Source of the DNA: Lewinellaceae bacterium
GTDB lineage: Bacteria > Bacteroidota > Bacteroidia > Chitinophagales > Saprospiraceae
DNA: 64,000 bases
Direction of reading: 5' to 3'
NCBI GenBank assembly: GCA_016713985.1
Contig: JADJOD010000011.1
Coordinates: 62,001 to 126,000, forward strand
The notes under the pieces were generated by a model. That model did not search any database and was not told the origin of the DNA. It worked only from the letters and a program-made list of their open reading frames with translations. Shown here piece by piece: positions 1 through 9,161 of the stretch (position 1 is the first letter of the stretch; each line of letters opens with the position of its first letter). Position numbers and translations under genes: made by a program.

Positions 1-1156
1 GGGTTACATCCATCGCAATCAGCGGTTTTTCCCGCAAACGCAGCGTTTTTTGCGTTAAAAAATTAAAAACCGGGAATTCCCGGCAAATGCCGCACCGGAA
101 CCCCTCCGCGTCAGAATATCCCGCCGTGCTGTCCCAGGCCATACCCGCTTCTTCCCAGGCCTGCCAGGTAAACGGCGCCGCAAAACGAAGGTAATGCTGA
201 CGGCCGCTTGTCACCGGAGCCGGGCTTAAGGACCGGAGCGACGCCAGTTCCGACATAAATACCTCCTGATCCTCAAACGCCTCGCAGGAAGGGTGAAACC
301 CGATGGTATGCCCTCTTTTATTGATCTTTTCGATCAGATTTTTGACAAACGGGTGCCGGAGCGGATACCAGCAATTACTGGCGGGCGGGCGTTCCCCCAA
401 AAAATTGAAGTGGCCGGTATGACCGTTTTTTTCCATCCAATCAAACCACTCATCAAATACATCATACGGATCTTTTGGATCAAAAAAGTGGTTTTTTATC
501 CAAAAAGAAGCCTCCCGCCAATTGCCGCGCCGAAAAATACTGCCGCCGACCGTGCGCAGGCGATCGGCCGCCGACCACCACAACCGCGGATGGTCGACGT
601 CGCAAGAGAGATGGAAGCGGAACGTATCGTTTTTTTGCGCCGGATTCCAGCCCAGCCGGATCAGCATTTGCTGTAACAAAGCCGCCCATTCGTTAACTAC
701 CGGCCGGTCGAGAAACCCTGCGCGCCATGCCAGCGATTGATCCGCCGGAAAACGCCCGTGTACATCGCGGTCGGGCAGCACGTATTCTTCCCAACGGGCG
801 AGCATAAAAAATGCCGATGCGAATAAGTCGATCCCACACGTAATGTTTTGACGGTCAATAGAAAAGGAAGGCTTTCCAAAAACGCAAACAATATCTTCTC
901 CATCCTTGAAAGGGTGGGGCGCCAACTTTGTTTCGGCAGGAATATTTTTTTTGTCCAGGTAATCGTCGCCGGACTGACGGCCCCAAAAATGATCTTCGAT
1001 GATCACTGTGCGGCCATTGGGAACTTGCAGGCGGTAGTGCTGCACTCCTTCTTCATACGACACCCGGAATGTTATACCGAGCAACTCGCCCAGCAAAACC
1101 TGGAATACGTATTGTTTTTCGGCCTTAAAACGCGGGGTCGTTACAATGTGGAGCAT
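1..1156 (-). CDS. Polysaccharide deacetylase family protein (DUF7033 type), C-terminus cut by window edge
   Basis: Reading the minus strand from ATG at 1156 gives an open frame of about 385 codons that runs off the left edge without a stop. The protein resembles the large Bacteroidota proteins with an N-terminal DUF7033 region followed by a NodB-like deacetylase fold. Visible marks are RWEEY near residues 121-125, a DVDHP metal-binding motif at about 186-190, and GFHPSCEAF near 290, which fit the Asp-Asp and His positions of the deacetylase family. Such proteins usually sit in capsule or O-antigen loci, acting on N-acetyl groups of surface sugars (inferred). The start overlaps the last 16 bases of lhgO, so the two genes are probably co-transcribed. 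The exact substrate cannot be told from sequence. Confidence 0.8.
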   Translation of the reverse strand, partial: MLHIVTTPRFKAEKQYVFQVLLGELLGITFRVSYEEGVQHYRLQVPNGRTVIIEDHFWGRQSGDDYLDKKNIPAETKLAPHPFKDGEDIVCVFGKPSFSIDRQNITCGIDLFASAFFMLARWEEYVLPDRDVHGRFPADQSLAWRAGFLDRPVVNEWAALLQQMLIRLGWNPAQKNDTFRFHLSCDVDHPRLWWSAADRLRTVGGSIFRRGNWREASFWIKNHFFDPKDPYDVFDEWFDWMEKNGHTGHFNFLGERPPASNCWYPLRHPFVKNLIEKINKRGHTIGFHPSCEAFEDQEVFMSELASLRSLSPAPVTSGRQHYLRFAAPFTWQAWEEAGMAWDSTAGYSDAEGFRCGICREFPVFNFLTQKTLRLREKPLIAMDVT

Positions 1157-2358
1157 GTGCCAAAGATATGCAAAACCTTTCCAGCCACGGTTTCCCCGAT
1201 GGCCAGCGAAGCGGTAGCGGCCGGGCTTGGCGCGTTGCAAACATGAACGCAGCGTTTTCGTTCCAGAATGAAAAAATCGTCGAGCAGATTACCGTCGCCG
1301 TCGCAGGCCATGGCCCGAACCCCGCTTCTGCCGGGAATCACGTCGTCTTCACTGATTTCCGGAACAAGGCGCCGGAGTGCCCGTACGAAGTGTCGTTTCG
1401 AATAAGAGCGCTGCATTTCCGCCCAGCCGTCGCGCCAATACTTTCGCGCAATTTTTTGAAAACCGGAAAAAGCAAGGATTTCGAGCAACTCCCTGATATT
1501 CAGGTCCCAACGGGAATAACTTTCCCGGCCAAAAGCCAAAACGGCATTGGGACCGGCCTCGATGCCGCCCCCGATCATTCGTGTAAAATGGACCCCGAGA
1601 AAAGGGAAATCGGGGTTGGGAACGGGGTAGATGAGGTTGTTTACGAGGTGTTGCCGGTCGGGTTTCAGTTCGTAAAACTCGCCGCGAAAAGGCAGGATTT
1701 GCACACCCGGGTGTTCTCCGGCGAGCCGGGTGATCGTATCCGAATATAACCCGCCGCAATTGACAAAAACCCGGGCCGAAAATTCGCAATTTCCGGCCGT
1801 TACCATTACCTCGTCCGGGTTTTCCTGTATTGCGACCACTTTGTGTCCGGTGAATATCCGGCCGCCCTTATCCGCGATCAGTTCCGCGTATTTTCTGGCA
1901 ACCGTGCCGTAGTCAATAATACCCGCCTGGGGAACCAACACGGCTTCTATGCAGCGAACGTGGGGTTCTATTCCGGCGACTTCTTCCGGGCTGATTTTGC
2001 GAATTCCGGCGAGACCGTTTTCGAGGCCGCGGCGGTAAATTTTGTCTAACTGGCCACGTTCGCTTTCCAACGTTGCCACAATGATTTTTCCACAGATATC
2101 AAACGGGATGCCCTGATCGCGGCAAAAATCGATTAAAAGCCGGTATCCGCGCAAACAATTCGTCGCTCGCAAACTGCCAGGTTTGTAATAAATACCGCTG
2201 TGGATCACGCCGCTGTTGCGACTGCTTTGGTGGATAGCCACCTGGTTTTCCTTTTCCAGTATGGCAATGCGCAACTTCGGCGCAGCGCGTTGAAGCTGAA
2301 GCCCCGTGGCGAGGCCAACTATCCCGCCGCCCGCTATAATGATGTCGTAACGATCCAT
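1141..2358 (-). CDS. lhgO: L-2-hydroxyglutarate oxidase
   Basis: A 405-residue FAD-dependent oxidoreductase of the DAO family, the usual length for LhgO. The N-terminal dinucleotide-binding motif GGGIVG lies at residues 10-15, followed by the family segment SSRNSGVIHSGIYY at about 46-59. LhgO oxidises L-2-hydroxyglutarate to 2-oxoglutarate, passing electrons to the membrane quinone pool and repairing a by-product of malate and lactate dehydrogenase side reactions. A TAAGTTTG -7 promoter motif lies just upstream on the minus strand (2367-2374). The 3' end overlaps the start of the deacetylase gene. Confidence 0.88.
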   Translation of the reverse strand: MDRYDIIIAGGGIVGLATGLQLQRAAPKLRIAILEKENQVAIHQSSRNSGVIHSGIYYKPGSLRATNCLRGYRLLIDFCRDQGIPFDICGKIIVATLESERGQLDKIYRRGLENGLAGIRKISPEEVAGIEPHVRCIEAVLVPQAGIIDYGTVARKYAELIADKGGRIFTGHKVVAIQENPDEVMVTAGNCEFSARVFVNCGGLYSDTITRLAGEHPGVQILPFRGEFYELKPDRQHLVNNLIYPVPNPDFPFLGVHFTRMIGGGIEAGPNAVLAFGRESYSRWDLNIRELLEILAFSGFQKIARKYWRDGWAEMQRSYSKRHFVRALRRLVPEISEDDVIPGRSGVRAMACDGDGNLLDDFFILERKRCVHVCNAPSPAATASLAIGETVAGKVLHIFGTCSTL

Positions 2359-2366
2359 AAGCGGCG

Positions 2367-2374
2367 CAAACTTA
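2367..2374 (-). promoter_or_regulatory. Bacteroidota -7 promoter motif of lhgO
   Basis: On the minus strand this reads TAAGTTTG, an exact match to the TAnnTTTG -7 consensus of the Bacteroidota housekeeping sigma factor. It ends 9 bases before the lhgO start, so the leader would be very short. No clear -33 TTTG partner was identified. Confidence 0.5.
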
Positions 2375-2501
2375 GCGGAAGTTGCGGTTTTTGCTGCATG
2401 ACATCAACCTTCGAAGGAGATGTTCGGGAGATATTTTTGGCAGAATAAGGGGTTTGTCCACCATAATCTTTTTGAATACCACCGATTTCTTGCCGGACAG
2501 C

Positions 2502-2509
2502 TATCTTTG
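2502..2509 (+). promoter_or_regulatory. Bacteroidota -7 promoter motif of TonB receptor gene
   Basis: TATCTTTG matches TAnnTTTG exactly and lies 26 bases before the ATG at 2535. This supports 2535, rather than an upstream in-frame ATG, as the true start. It is divergent from the lhgO promoter about 130 bases away. Confidence 0.5.
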
Positions 2510-2534
2510 CCGCCGCCAAACAGATAAATATTCA

Positions 2535-4816
2535 ATGAAAAACTTTCTCTACTCGATTGCCCTTTTCCTTTTACCGGTCACCCTGATTGCACAAACACCT
2601 GGAAAAGGAACGGTGCGCGGCAATATTTTTAACAAAGAAACGGCACAGTCGGTCGGCTTTGCCACCATACGTATCGACGGCGCAAACATGGGGGCCATTT
2701 CCGATGTAAACGGCTTTTTCTCTATCGCAGAAGTGCCTGTGGGCAGGTATACATTGACCGTGTCGCTCACCGGTTTTGACAATTATACCGGAGAAATTGA
2801 GATCAAAAAGGGCGAAATTCTGTACCAGAATATTTATGTGCTGGAAAGCGGACAAAATTTGAACGAAATTGTGATCAGCGGCAAAAAGGAGCAGGCCAAA
2901 TCGGATGTGCAGGTATCCAAACTTTCGGTAACCCCCAAACAAATCCGCTCACTGCCTTCAACGGGCGGGCAGTCGGATATTGCACAGTACCTGACGGTTT
3001 TGCCGGGGGTCATTTTTACCGGCGACCAGGGCGGACAGTTGTACATACGGGGCGGTTCGCCGGTACAAAACCGGATTTTGCTCGACGGGATGACGATTTA
3101 CAATCCATTTCACAGCATCGGTTTTTTCTCGGTTTTTGAAACGGAACTCATTCGCAACGTGGATGTACTCACCGGCGGGTTTAATGCGGATTACGGCGGC
3201 CGTATTTCTGCTATTGTGGATGTAAAAACCCGCGAAGGAAACCGGAAACGGTTATCCGGCATGGCTTCCGCAAGCCCCTTCCAGGCCAAAGCAATGATTG
3301 AAGGTCCTATTGCACCGCTGCGCAAGGAAGGTGGCAGCAGCGTTTCTTTTGTACTCACCGGTAAAAAAGCGCTGATCAACGACCTGGACAAAACTTTGTA
3401 CAGCAACGTAAACGATTCTGTCGGCATCCCTTTCGATTACCGCGACTTTTACGGCAAATTGTCGCTGCTCACCGGCAACGGCAGCAAACTCAACTTTTTC
3501 GGATTTAAATACGATGACCAGGTGAATTACCCGATTACGGATTTCAGCTGGCAAAGCGGCGGCGGCGGCATGGATTTTACCCTGATTCCTACCAATTCCA
3601 ACACCATCGTTAACGGCACCTTTACGTACTCCAAATACGATTCGCGGATCGAAGAAGCGGATCGTTCTCCAAGAACAAGCGGAATTTCAGGTTTTTTCGG
3701 CGGACTTAATTTTACCAATTTCGGGCGGAACAACGAGTTGAAATACGGCCTTGAACTGACCGGTTTCCGCACCACCTTCGTTTATTCCAATTACCTCGAT
3801 GTTCCGTATGACCAGACCGAAAACACGACGGAAATCAGCACATACCTGCGCTGGAAAAGAAAAATCGGCAAATTAGTCATCGAACCCGGATTCCGGCTGC
3901 AATACTACCAAACCCTGAACACCGTGGCTCCCGAGCCGCGCCTCGGCATGAAATACAACATTACCGACAACCTGCGATTTAAATTGGCCGGTGGATTGTA
4001 TTCGCAAAACCTGCTTTCCACGATCAACGAACGCGACGTGGTCAACCTGTTTGTCGGATTTTTGTCAGGACCGGAAGAAGCCATCTACAAACCCGGCTCC
4101 TCCACCGTACGAACGGACAACAATCTGCAAAAGTCGATACACAGTGTTGTCGGTTTTGAGATCGATGTAACGCGTAATTTTGACCTGAACATCGAAGGGT
4201 ATTACAAAAAATTCACACAACTTATTGCCCTGAACCGCAATAAGGTAGTGCGCGAAGACCCCGATTTTGCCACAGAAACGGGAGAGGCTTACGGACTCGA
4301 TCTGTCCGTAAAAATCGAAGGCAAACGGGCTTACCTCTGGGGCGCCTACTCCCTGGGTTTTGTAACACGCAACGACGGCGAACAGGAATACCCGCCCGTA
4401 TTCGACCGCAGGCATAACCTGAACATTGTGACCACTTACCAGGCCGGTAAAAAGAACGAGTGGGAGTTCGGCGTGCGCTGGAACTTCGGCTCCGGGTTCC
4501 CGTTCACCCTACACAGGGTTTTTATACCAATTACGATTTTGGAGACGGGATAGGAACGGATGTTTACGGCGGGAATGGCGACCTCGGAATCGTTTATGCC
4601 GACGAGCGCAACGGCGGGCGTTTGCCATACTACCACAGGCTCGATATTTCTGCAAAACGGACCTTCAAATTTTCAAAATACTCCATGCTTGAAGTAACGG
4701 CTTCCTGCACCAACGTGTACGACCGGCCGAACATCTTCTATTTCGACCGTGTTCGGTACACCCGGGTAAACCAGCTGCCGATTCTGCCAAGTTTGAGCAT
4801 GACCTTCCAGTTTTAA
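2535..4816 (+). CDS. TonB-dependent outer-membrane receptor (frameshifted near 4510)
   Basis: Start chosen at 2535 because it begins with a clean signal peptide (MKNFLYSIALFLLPVTLIAQ). Residues 25-110 form a carboxypeptidase-D regulatory-like domain, then a plug domain (QLYIRGGSPVQNRILLDGM) and a beta-barrel ending in aromatic phenylalanine (SLSMTFQF). The frame is lost near 4510: the text reads FPFTLHRV then stops at 4553, while the +1 frame continues TQGFYTNYDFGDG to a stop at 4814-4816. Adding one base after 4510 restores FPFTLTQGFYTN, the usual family sequence, and gives about 760 residues. The protein should import a large substrate across the outer membrane with TonB energy. No SusD partner is adjacent, so the ligand is unknown. 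Confidence 0.85.
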
Positions 4817-4818
4817 TT

Positions 4819-5168
4819 GTCGGAAGTCGGAAGTCGGAAGTCGGAAGTGAGTCGTGAGTCGTGAGTCGTGAGAAACAACAGTTGAGCTAAACGTCTGACT
4901 CACAACTCACGACTCACAACTCACAACTCACGACTCACAACTCACGACTCACAACTCACGACTCACAACTCACGACTCACGACTCACAACTCACGACTCC
5001 ACTCACGACTCACAACTCCTCACAACTCACGACTCACAACTCACGACTCACAACTCACGACTCACAACTCACACGACTCACGACTCACGACTCACAACTC
5101 ACAACTCACGACTCACAACTCACAACTCACGACTCACAACTCACGACTTCCGACTCACGACTTCCGAC
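4819..5168. repeat. Mirrored heptamer repeat array, inverted arms
   Basis: The whole gap between the receptor stop and the selD ATG is repeat. The left arm (4819-4871) holds about four GGAAGTC units, then three GTGAGTC units. After a spacer of about 28 bases the right arm (about 4898-5168) holds more than 30 units of GACTCAC and AACTCAC, ending with GACTTCC units. GACTCAC is the reverse complement of GTGAGTC, and GACTTCC of GGAAGTC, so the unit order is mirrored and the outermost units pair. Three small slips (near 5000, 5020 and 5072) break the 7-base phase. There is no coding potential. The array begins 2 bases after a stop codon and ends 1 base before the selD ATG. Confidence 0.9.
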
Positions 5169-5169
5169 C

Positions 5170-6204
5170 ATGACCTACCCACTCACACAATATTCCCATG
5201 GCGCGGGCTGCGGGTGCAAAATTGCGCCGAAAGTGCTGGATAACATCCTCAAAACCAATGCCGTAGCGCAATATTTCCCCCAATTACTGGTCGGGAATGA
5301 AGAACGCGACGATGCAGCTGTATTTGACCTGGGCGACGGCACGGCGATCGTGAGCACGACTGATTTTTTTATGCCCATTGTGGATGATGCGGAAGACTTT
5401 GGCCGCATTGCTTCGGTCAACGCGATCAGCGACGTGTATGCAATGGGCGGCACACCTTTACTGGCCATTGCGATTCTGGGTTGGCCGATCAATACCCTGC
5501 CGCCCGAAGTGGCCAACCAGGTGATAGAGGGTGCGCGGAAAGCCTGCGCCGAAGCGGGTATCGCCCTGGCAGGAGGCCACAGCATCGACAGCCCGGAGCC
5601 GATTTTTGGATTGGCTGTAACCGGTCGGCTGGAAATCAAACACCTGAAAAAAAACGGAGGAGCCATCCCCGGCGATAAATTATTTCTGACTAAACCCTTG
5701 GGGGTGGGCATCCTGACGACGGCACAAAAAAAAGGTGTTTTGCAGGCCGAACACGCGGGGATTGCGCCTGGAAGTATGAAAATACTGAACAGGGCGGGCG
5801 CCAGGTTCGGCCGGTTGTCCTATATAAACGCGATGACAGATGTGACCGGCTTTGGCCTTTTGGGTCATCTTTCCGAGATGTGTGAAGCCAGTGAAGCTGC
5901 CGCGGTTATCCATTTTGACGAAGTGCCGACGATCAACCGCGATATTCTTGATCACTACCTTGCCCAAAAGTGTGTGCCCGGCGGAACCATCCGCAACTGG
6001 GAGAGTTACGGGCATAAAGTTGCGGGTGTTGATGATTATAAAAGAAATTTGTTGGCTGACCCGCAAACCAGCGGCGGTCTGCTCGTAGCGGTGAATCCGG
6101 AGTATGAACAGGAATTCAAACAGGTAGCCAAAGAAGAGGGATACGACCTCGAGCCTTTCGGGTTTATTCTGGAAAAACAGGATATTCTGATTACCGTAGT
6201 GTGA
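5170..6204 (+). CDS. selD: Selenide, water dikinase (selenophosphate synthetase)
   Basis: A 344-residue protein matching SelD along its length. The N-terminus LTQYSHGAGCGCK carries the catalytic Cys (Cys form, not selenocysteine) four residues after the conserved SHGAG. The AIRS-type ATP-binding core includes ERDDAAVF and TDFFMPIVDD, and the C-terminus has NLLADPQTSGGLL. SelD makes selenophosphate from selenide and ATP for selenocysteine or 2-selenouridine tRNA. No selA, selB or mnmH gene is in the window. The start is fixed by family alignment, which leaves no room for a normal leader: the repeat array touches the ATG, so a promoter, if any, is inside the array or transcription reads through it. 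Confidence 0.93.
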   Translation: MTYPLTQYSHGAGCGCKIAPKVLDNILKTNAVAQYFPQLLVGNEERDDAAVFDLGDGTAIVSTTDFFMPIVDDAEDFGRIASVNAISDVYAMGGTPLLAIAILGWPINTLPPEVANQVIEGARKACAEAGIALAGGHSIDSPEPIFGLAVTGRLEIKHLKKNGGAIPGDKLFLTKPLGVGILTTAQKKGVLQAEHAGIAPGSMKILNRAGARFGRLSYINAMTDVTGFGLLGHLSEMCEASEAAAVIHFDEVPTINRDILDHYLAQKCVPGGTIRNWESYGHKVAGVDDYKRNLLADPQTSGGLLVAVNPEYEQEFKQVAKEEGYDLEPFGFILEKQDILITVV

Positions 6205-6232
6205 TTTTGCGCCTCAGGAAACCGGTTTCGTT

Positions 6233-7291
6233 ATGGCAATATACGTTCTTCGCCGCCTGATATACGGGCTTTTTGTGATGGTGATGGTGGTTGCCGTTAT
6301 CACGGGCATTATTTTTCTGGCGCCCGTCGACCCGGCCCAACTTACTTTCGGACAACGCAGCGACGTCGCCACGGTACAGGCAAAAACGGCGGAACTCGGC
6401 CTCGACCAAGCTCTTTACCTTCAGTTGGGCAAATACCTGTCCGATATCGCCCCGCTTTCAATTGTTGCACAAACACCTGAAAATCAACGAAAATACAAGT
6501 ATGTGCCACTTTTTTGCCTCGCAGGAAACAACGCGCTGGTGCTTAAAACGCCATATCTGCGCGAATCCTACCAAACCGGCCGGCCGGTATCGGAAATTCT
6601 GGCGGAAGCCATTCCTGCTACGGCTTTGCTCGCTTTTGTCGCATTATTACTGGCCACGGTGCTTGGTATTTTCTGGGGTATCGTGGCGGCATTGCGGCCA
6701 CATTCCGTGTGGGATCAAATGATTTCGGTGATTTCCGTTTTTGGCTATTCCCTGCCATCCTACGTAGCGGCCATGCTGCTGGCCCTCGTTTTCGGTTACT
6801 GGCTCGGCGACTGGACCGGCCTCAATATTCAGGGCAGTTTATTGGTACTCGATGATTTTGGCGAGTGGCAGTTGAGGTGGAACAACCTGGTTTTGCCCGC
6901 CATTGCCCTCGGCCTGCGACCTGTGGCCCTGATTACACAACTGACCCGAAGCGCCATGCTGGATGTTTTGTCGCAGGATTTTGTAAGAACCGCCACCGCC
7001 AAGGGGCTTTCCCAACGCCTCGTAATCGGCAAACACGCACTCCGAAATGCCCTTAATCCCATTGTTTCCGCCATTTCGGGGTGGTTTGCCTCCCCTGCTG
7101 ACGGGCGCCTTTTTGTCGAAAACGTGTTTAATTTTAAAGGCCTGGGTTCCGCTACGGTGACGGCGTTGCTGAATTTCGACATCCCCGTGGTGCTGGGCTG
7201 TGTATTGTTTACTTCCGTTGTTTTTGTCTTTGTAAACCTGATTTCCGATCTCTTATATGCCTGGCTGGATCCGCGTATCCGGATAAAGTAA
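6233..7291 (+). CDS. ABC transporter permease, oligopeptide (DppB) type
   Basis: A 352-residue inner-membrane permease of the binding-protein-dependent class. The N-terminus (YVLRRLIYGLFVMVMVVAVITG) is the first membrane helix typical of DppB/OppB proteins. The BPD_transp_1 core runs from about residue 120 to the end, with the cytoplasmic EAA-type loop near RTATAKGLSQRLVIGKHALRNAL and the C-terminal VENVFNFKGLGSA segment. The family's usual GWFASLLAG reads GWFASPADG here. It should pair with a second permease, ATPases and a substrate-binding protein, none of which are adjacent; it sits alone 28 bases after selD, probably in the same transcript. The substrate is unknown. Confidence 0.85.
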   Translation: MAIYVLRRLIYGLFVMVMVVAVITGIIFLAPVDPAQLTFGQRSDVATVQAKTAELGLDQALYLQLGKYLSDIAPLSIVAQTPENQRKYKYVPLFCLAGNNALVLKTPYLRESYQTGRPVSEILAEAIPATALLAFVALLLATVLGIFWGIVAALRPHSVWDQMISVISVFGYSLPSYVAAMLLALVFGYWLGDWTGLNIQGSLLVLDDFGEWQLRWNNLVLPAIALGLRPVALITQLTRSAMLDVLSQDFVRTATAKGLSQRLVIGKHALRNALNPIVSAISGWFASPADGRLFVENVFNFKGLGSATVTALLNFDIPVVLGCVLFTSVVFVFVNLISDLLYAWLDPRIRIK

Positions 7292-7297
7292 GAGGGG

Positions 7298-7380
7298 GTG
7301 ATGAGGGTTGATGAGGGTTGATTTTATGCAATCCATGTGCCTTGATGATCAACTCTCATCAACCCTCATCAACAATGATC
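7298..7380. repeat. Mirrored 10-base repeat between convergent genes
   Basis: The left arm has two GATGAGGGTT units (about 7299-7318). The right arm has AACTCTCATC and AACCCTCATC (about 7351-7370), the reverse complement with one mismatch. The arms are separated by about 30 bases. The element fills the gap between the permease stop (7291) and the stop of the convergent thioredoxin-fold gene (7379), so it could act as a two-way terminator, but there is no run of T directly after the stem. Confidence 0.75.
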
Positions 7381-8828
7381 ACTTCCCGCCCTGTGATTTT
7401 TTCTTTTCCTCCTGAAACTTCATAATTTTTTCCATTACGTCGGCCAGTTGCTCGCCGCCGATACGTTTGGATAAAATTTCATGTTTTCGATCGAGGATGA
7501 ATATGGCGGGTGTGGTTTGAACGTCGTACAGGGTTTTGTACCGGCTGCGCAGGTAAGGATCGAAGTGGTTCAGGAATAAATTGTCGTCGAATCCCTTTTC
7601 TTCCACCCCTTTCCAGCATTCGGGGCCTTTATCGGTTACAGCCGTACAAACGGCAAAAACTTTTACGCCGCGGTCTTTGAATTTTTTAGCAAATTCCACC
7701 ATAAACGGGGCGATTTTTTTGCAATGCCCGCAGTCAGGAGCCCAGAAAAACAAAACGGTGTAATCGGCGTCCACGTCCCACAAACTGTGTTGCTGGTTGT
7801 TGCGATCCATCACGGTGATGTTGGGCGCGATTTTGCCGATCAGGATGGGCTTCGAGCCGGGTTGCATTGTCGCAGATTTTTTCGACGTCTTCTTTTTTGG
7901 TCCAGTTGGCCTGGCCGGAGCAGTAATACTTCTTTGCAATATGAACATAACAGGCGTCGAAACCCACAAAAGTTGATTTGGCGTAGTAGTTCAAAAAGTG
8001 GATCAGGTAATACTTGAAACTCTCCGGCGAGTTTTTCATCTTGTTGATGACGATGTCGATAGCGGCGTTGACACTGTCCGGATGTTGCGGAGTAAATTTG
8101 GTGATAAAATAGTCGATTTTCTGGTGCAAAATCGGACTGCGCAACATACAGGGGTCGGCGATATCGATGTTGTCAAAATAGTGGTCTTTAAACCAGAAAT
8201 ATTTCAGCCGGTTGGATTCTTTTTCATCGCCGGGAAACGCAGGAGGTTCCGGTTCAAAGGAAGATCTGACAATTTTGGCGCTCATGGTCGCCGGGTGTTT
8301 GGCGATCAGGTCGTTCTGGAATTTCCGGACATCCTTGTCCAGGTCGTTCAATTTGTTGGCGATGGCAATGGAATCCGCTTTTTGTGCTTTTAATCGCGCT
8401 TGTTGTGCCCTTAACGTGTCTGCCTCCGGCCGGAGTTTGTTCAAAAAACGCAGATAATCATAAAAGATCTCGTTGTCGTCCGAACCTTTTATTTTCATTT
8501 TATCCACCGGGTTTTTGGCATCGGTAGTGACCGTAAAATCCTGATCTTCCTGTGGTATCATCAACTGAATGAAGGAGTTATCGGGTTTCAGTACCAACAG
8601 ATAAACGCCGCAGGGCAGCAGGGTGTCGGCCTGAAAGGTGAACCACCCGTCGGCATCGACAGAAGCCGTATCTTTTACGTACTGCTTTTCGCCGTAATGG
8701 AACCCCAGTGTAAGTTCCTTTTCAGGGTAATTTTCAAGTTTTACACGAATCTTATAACCTCCGCCGTCGGCATAAAGGGTTGAAAAAGAGAGAAATACAA
8801 TTGAAAATAGCGTGAAAAAGCGTTTCAT
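7379..8828 (-). CDS. TlpA-like thioredoxin-fold protein with DUF4369/DUF5106 regions (frameshifted near 7850)
   Basis: Start at 8828 (MKRFFTLFSIVFLSFSTLYA, a signal peptide). Residues 25-110 resemble DUF4369, the middle part DUF5106, and the C-terminus is a thioredoxin fold with WAPDCGHCKK, giving a CxxC redox pair. The first frame is lost after CDNATRLE; the next frame resumes with KPILIGKIAPNI and runs to the stop at 7379. The junction lies around 7846-7856, and the total length is consistent with one extra base. Such envelope thiol proteins act in disulfide reduction or cytochrome maturation (family knowledge). The frames match one family end to end, so this is likely one gene with an indel rather than two genes. 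Confidence 0.82.
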
Positions 8829-8939
8829 GCGACAAGATTTTTTGAACCGTTCGGATTGTTGAATGGCGATGTAGACGCACAAATATCCGCAGATGCGGTA
8901 TGGAGACAGTATCTTTTTGCAATTGTTAACACCTTGGTA

Positions 8940-9161
8940 GACGGGGAGATGCCAGACGGGGAGATGCCAGATGCCAGATGCCAGACGGGGAGATACCAGA
9001 TTTTGAGATGCCAGATTTTGAGATGCCAGATGCCAGGCACAAGAAATAGCCCAGCGGTAGGCTGTCTGTTCTGGTATCTGGCATCTCCCCGTCTGGCATC
9101 TGGCATCTCCCCATCTGGCATCTGGCATCTCCCCGTCTGGCATCTCAAAATCTGGCATCTA
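8940..9161. repeat. Mirrored compound repeat array (7 and 8 base modules)
   Basis: The left arm (8940-9036) is built from the 7-mer GATGCCA and from 15-mers made of GACGGGGA or GATTTTGA plus GATGCCA. The right arm (9070-9161) carries the reverse complements TGGCATC and TGGCATCTCCCCGTC or TGGCATCTCAAAATC in mirrored order. The spacer of about 33 bases is unique. The right end supplies the stop codon (cta at 9159-9161) of the sigma-54 regulator gene. Together with the 110 bases before the thioredoxin-fold gene this explains the gap 8829-9158; no gene is seen in it. Confidence 0.88.

Noticed and set aside
4819..5168. CRISPR array
   Set aside because: Units are 7 bases with no unique spacers, arms are inverted rather than direct, and no cas genes are near.
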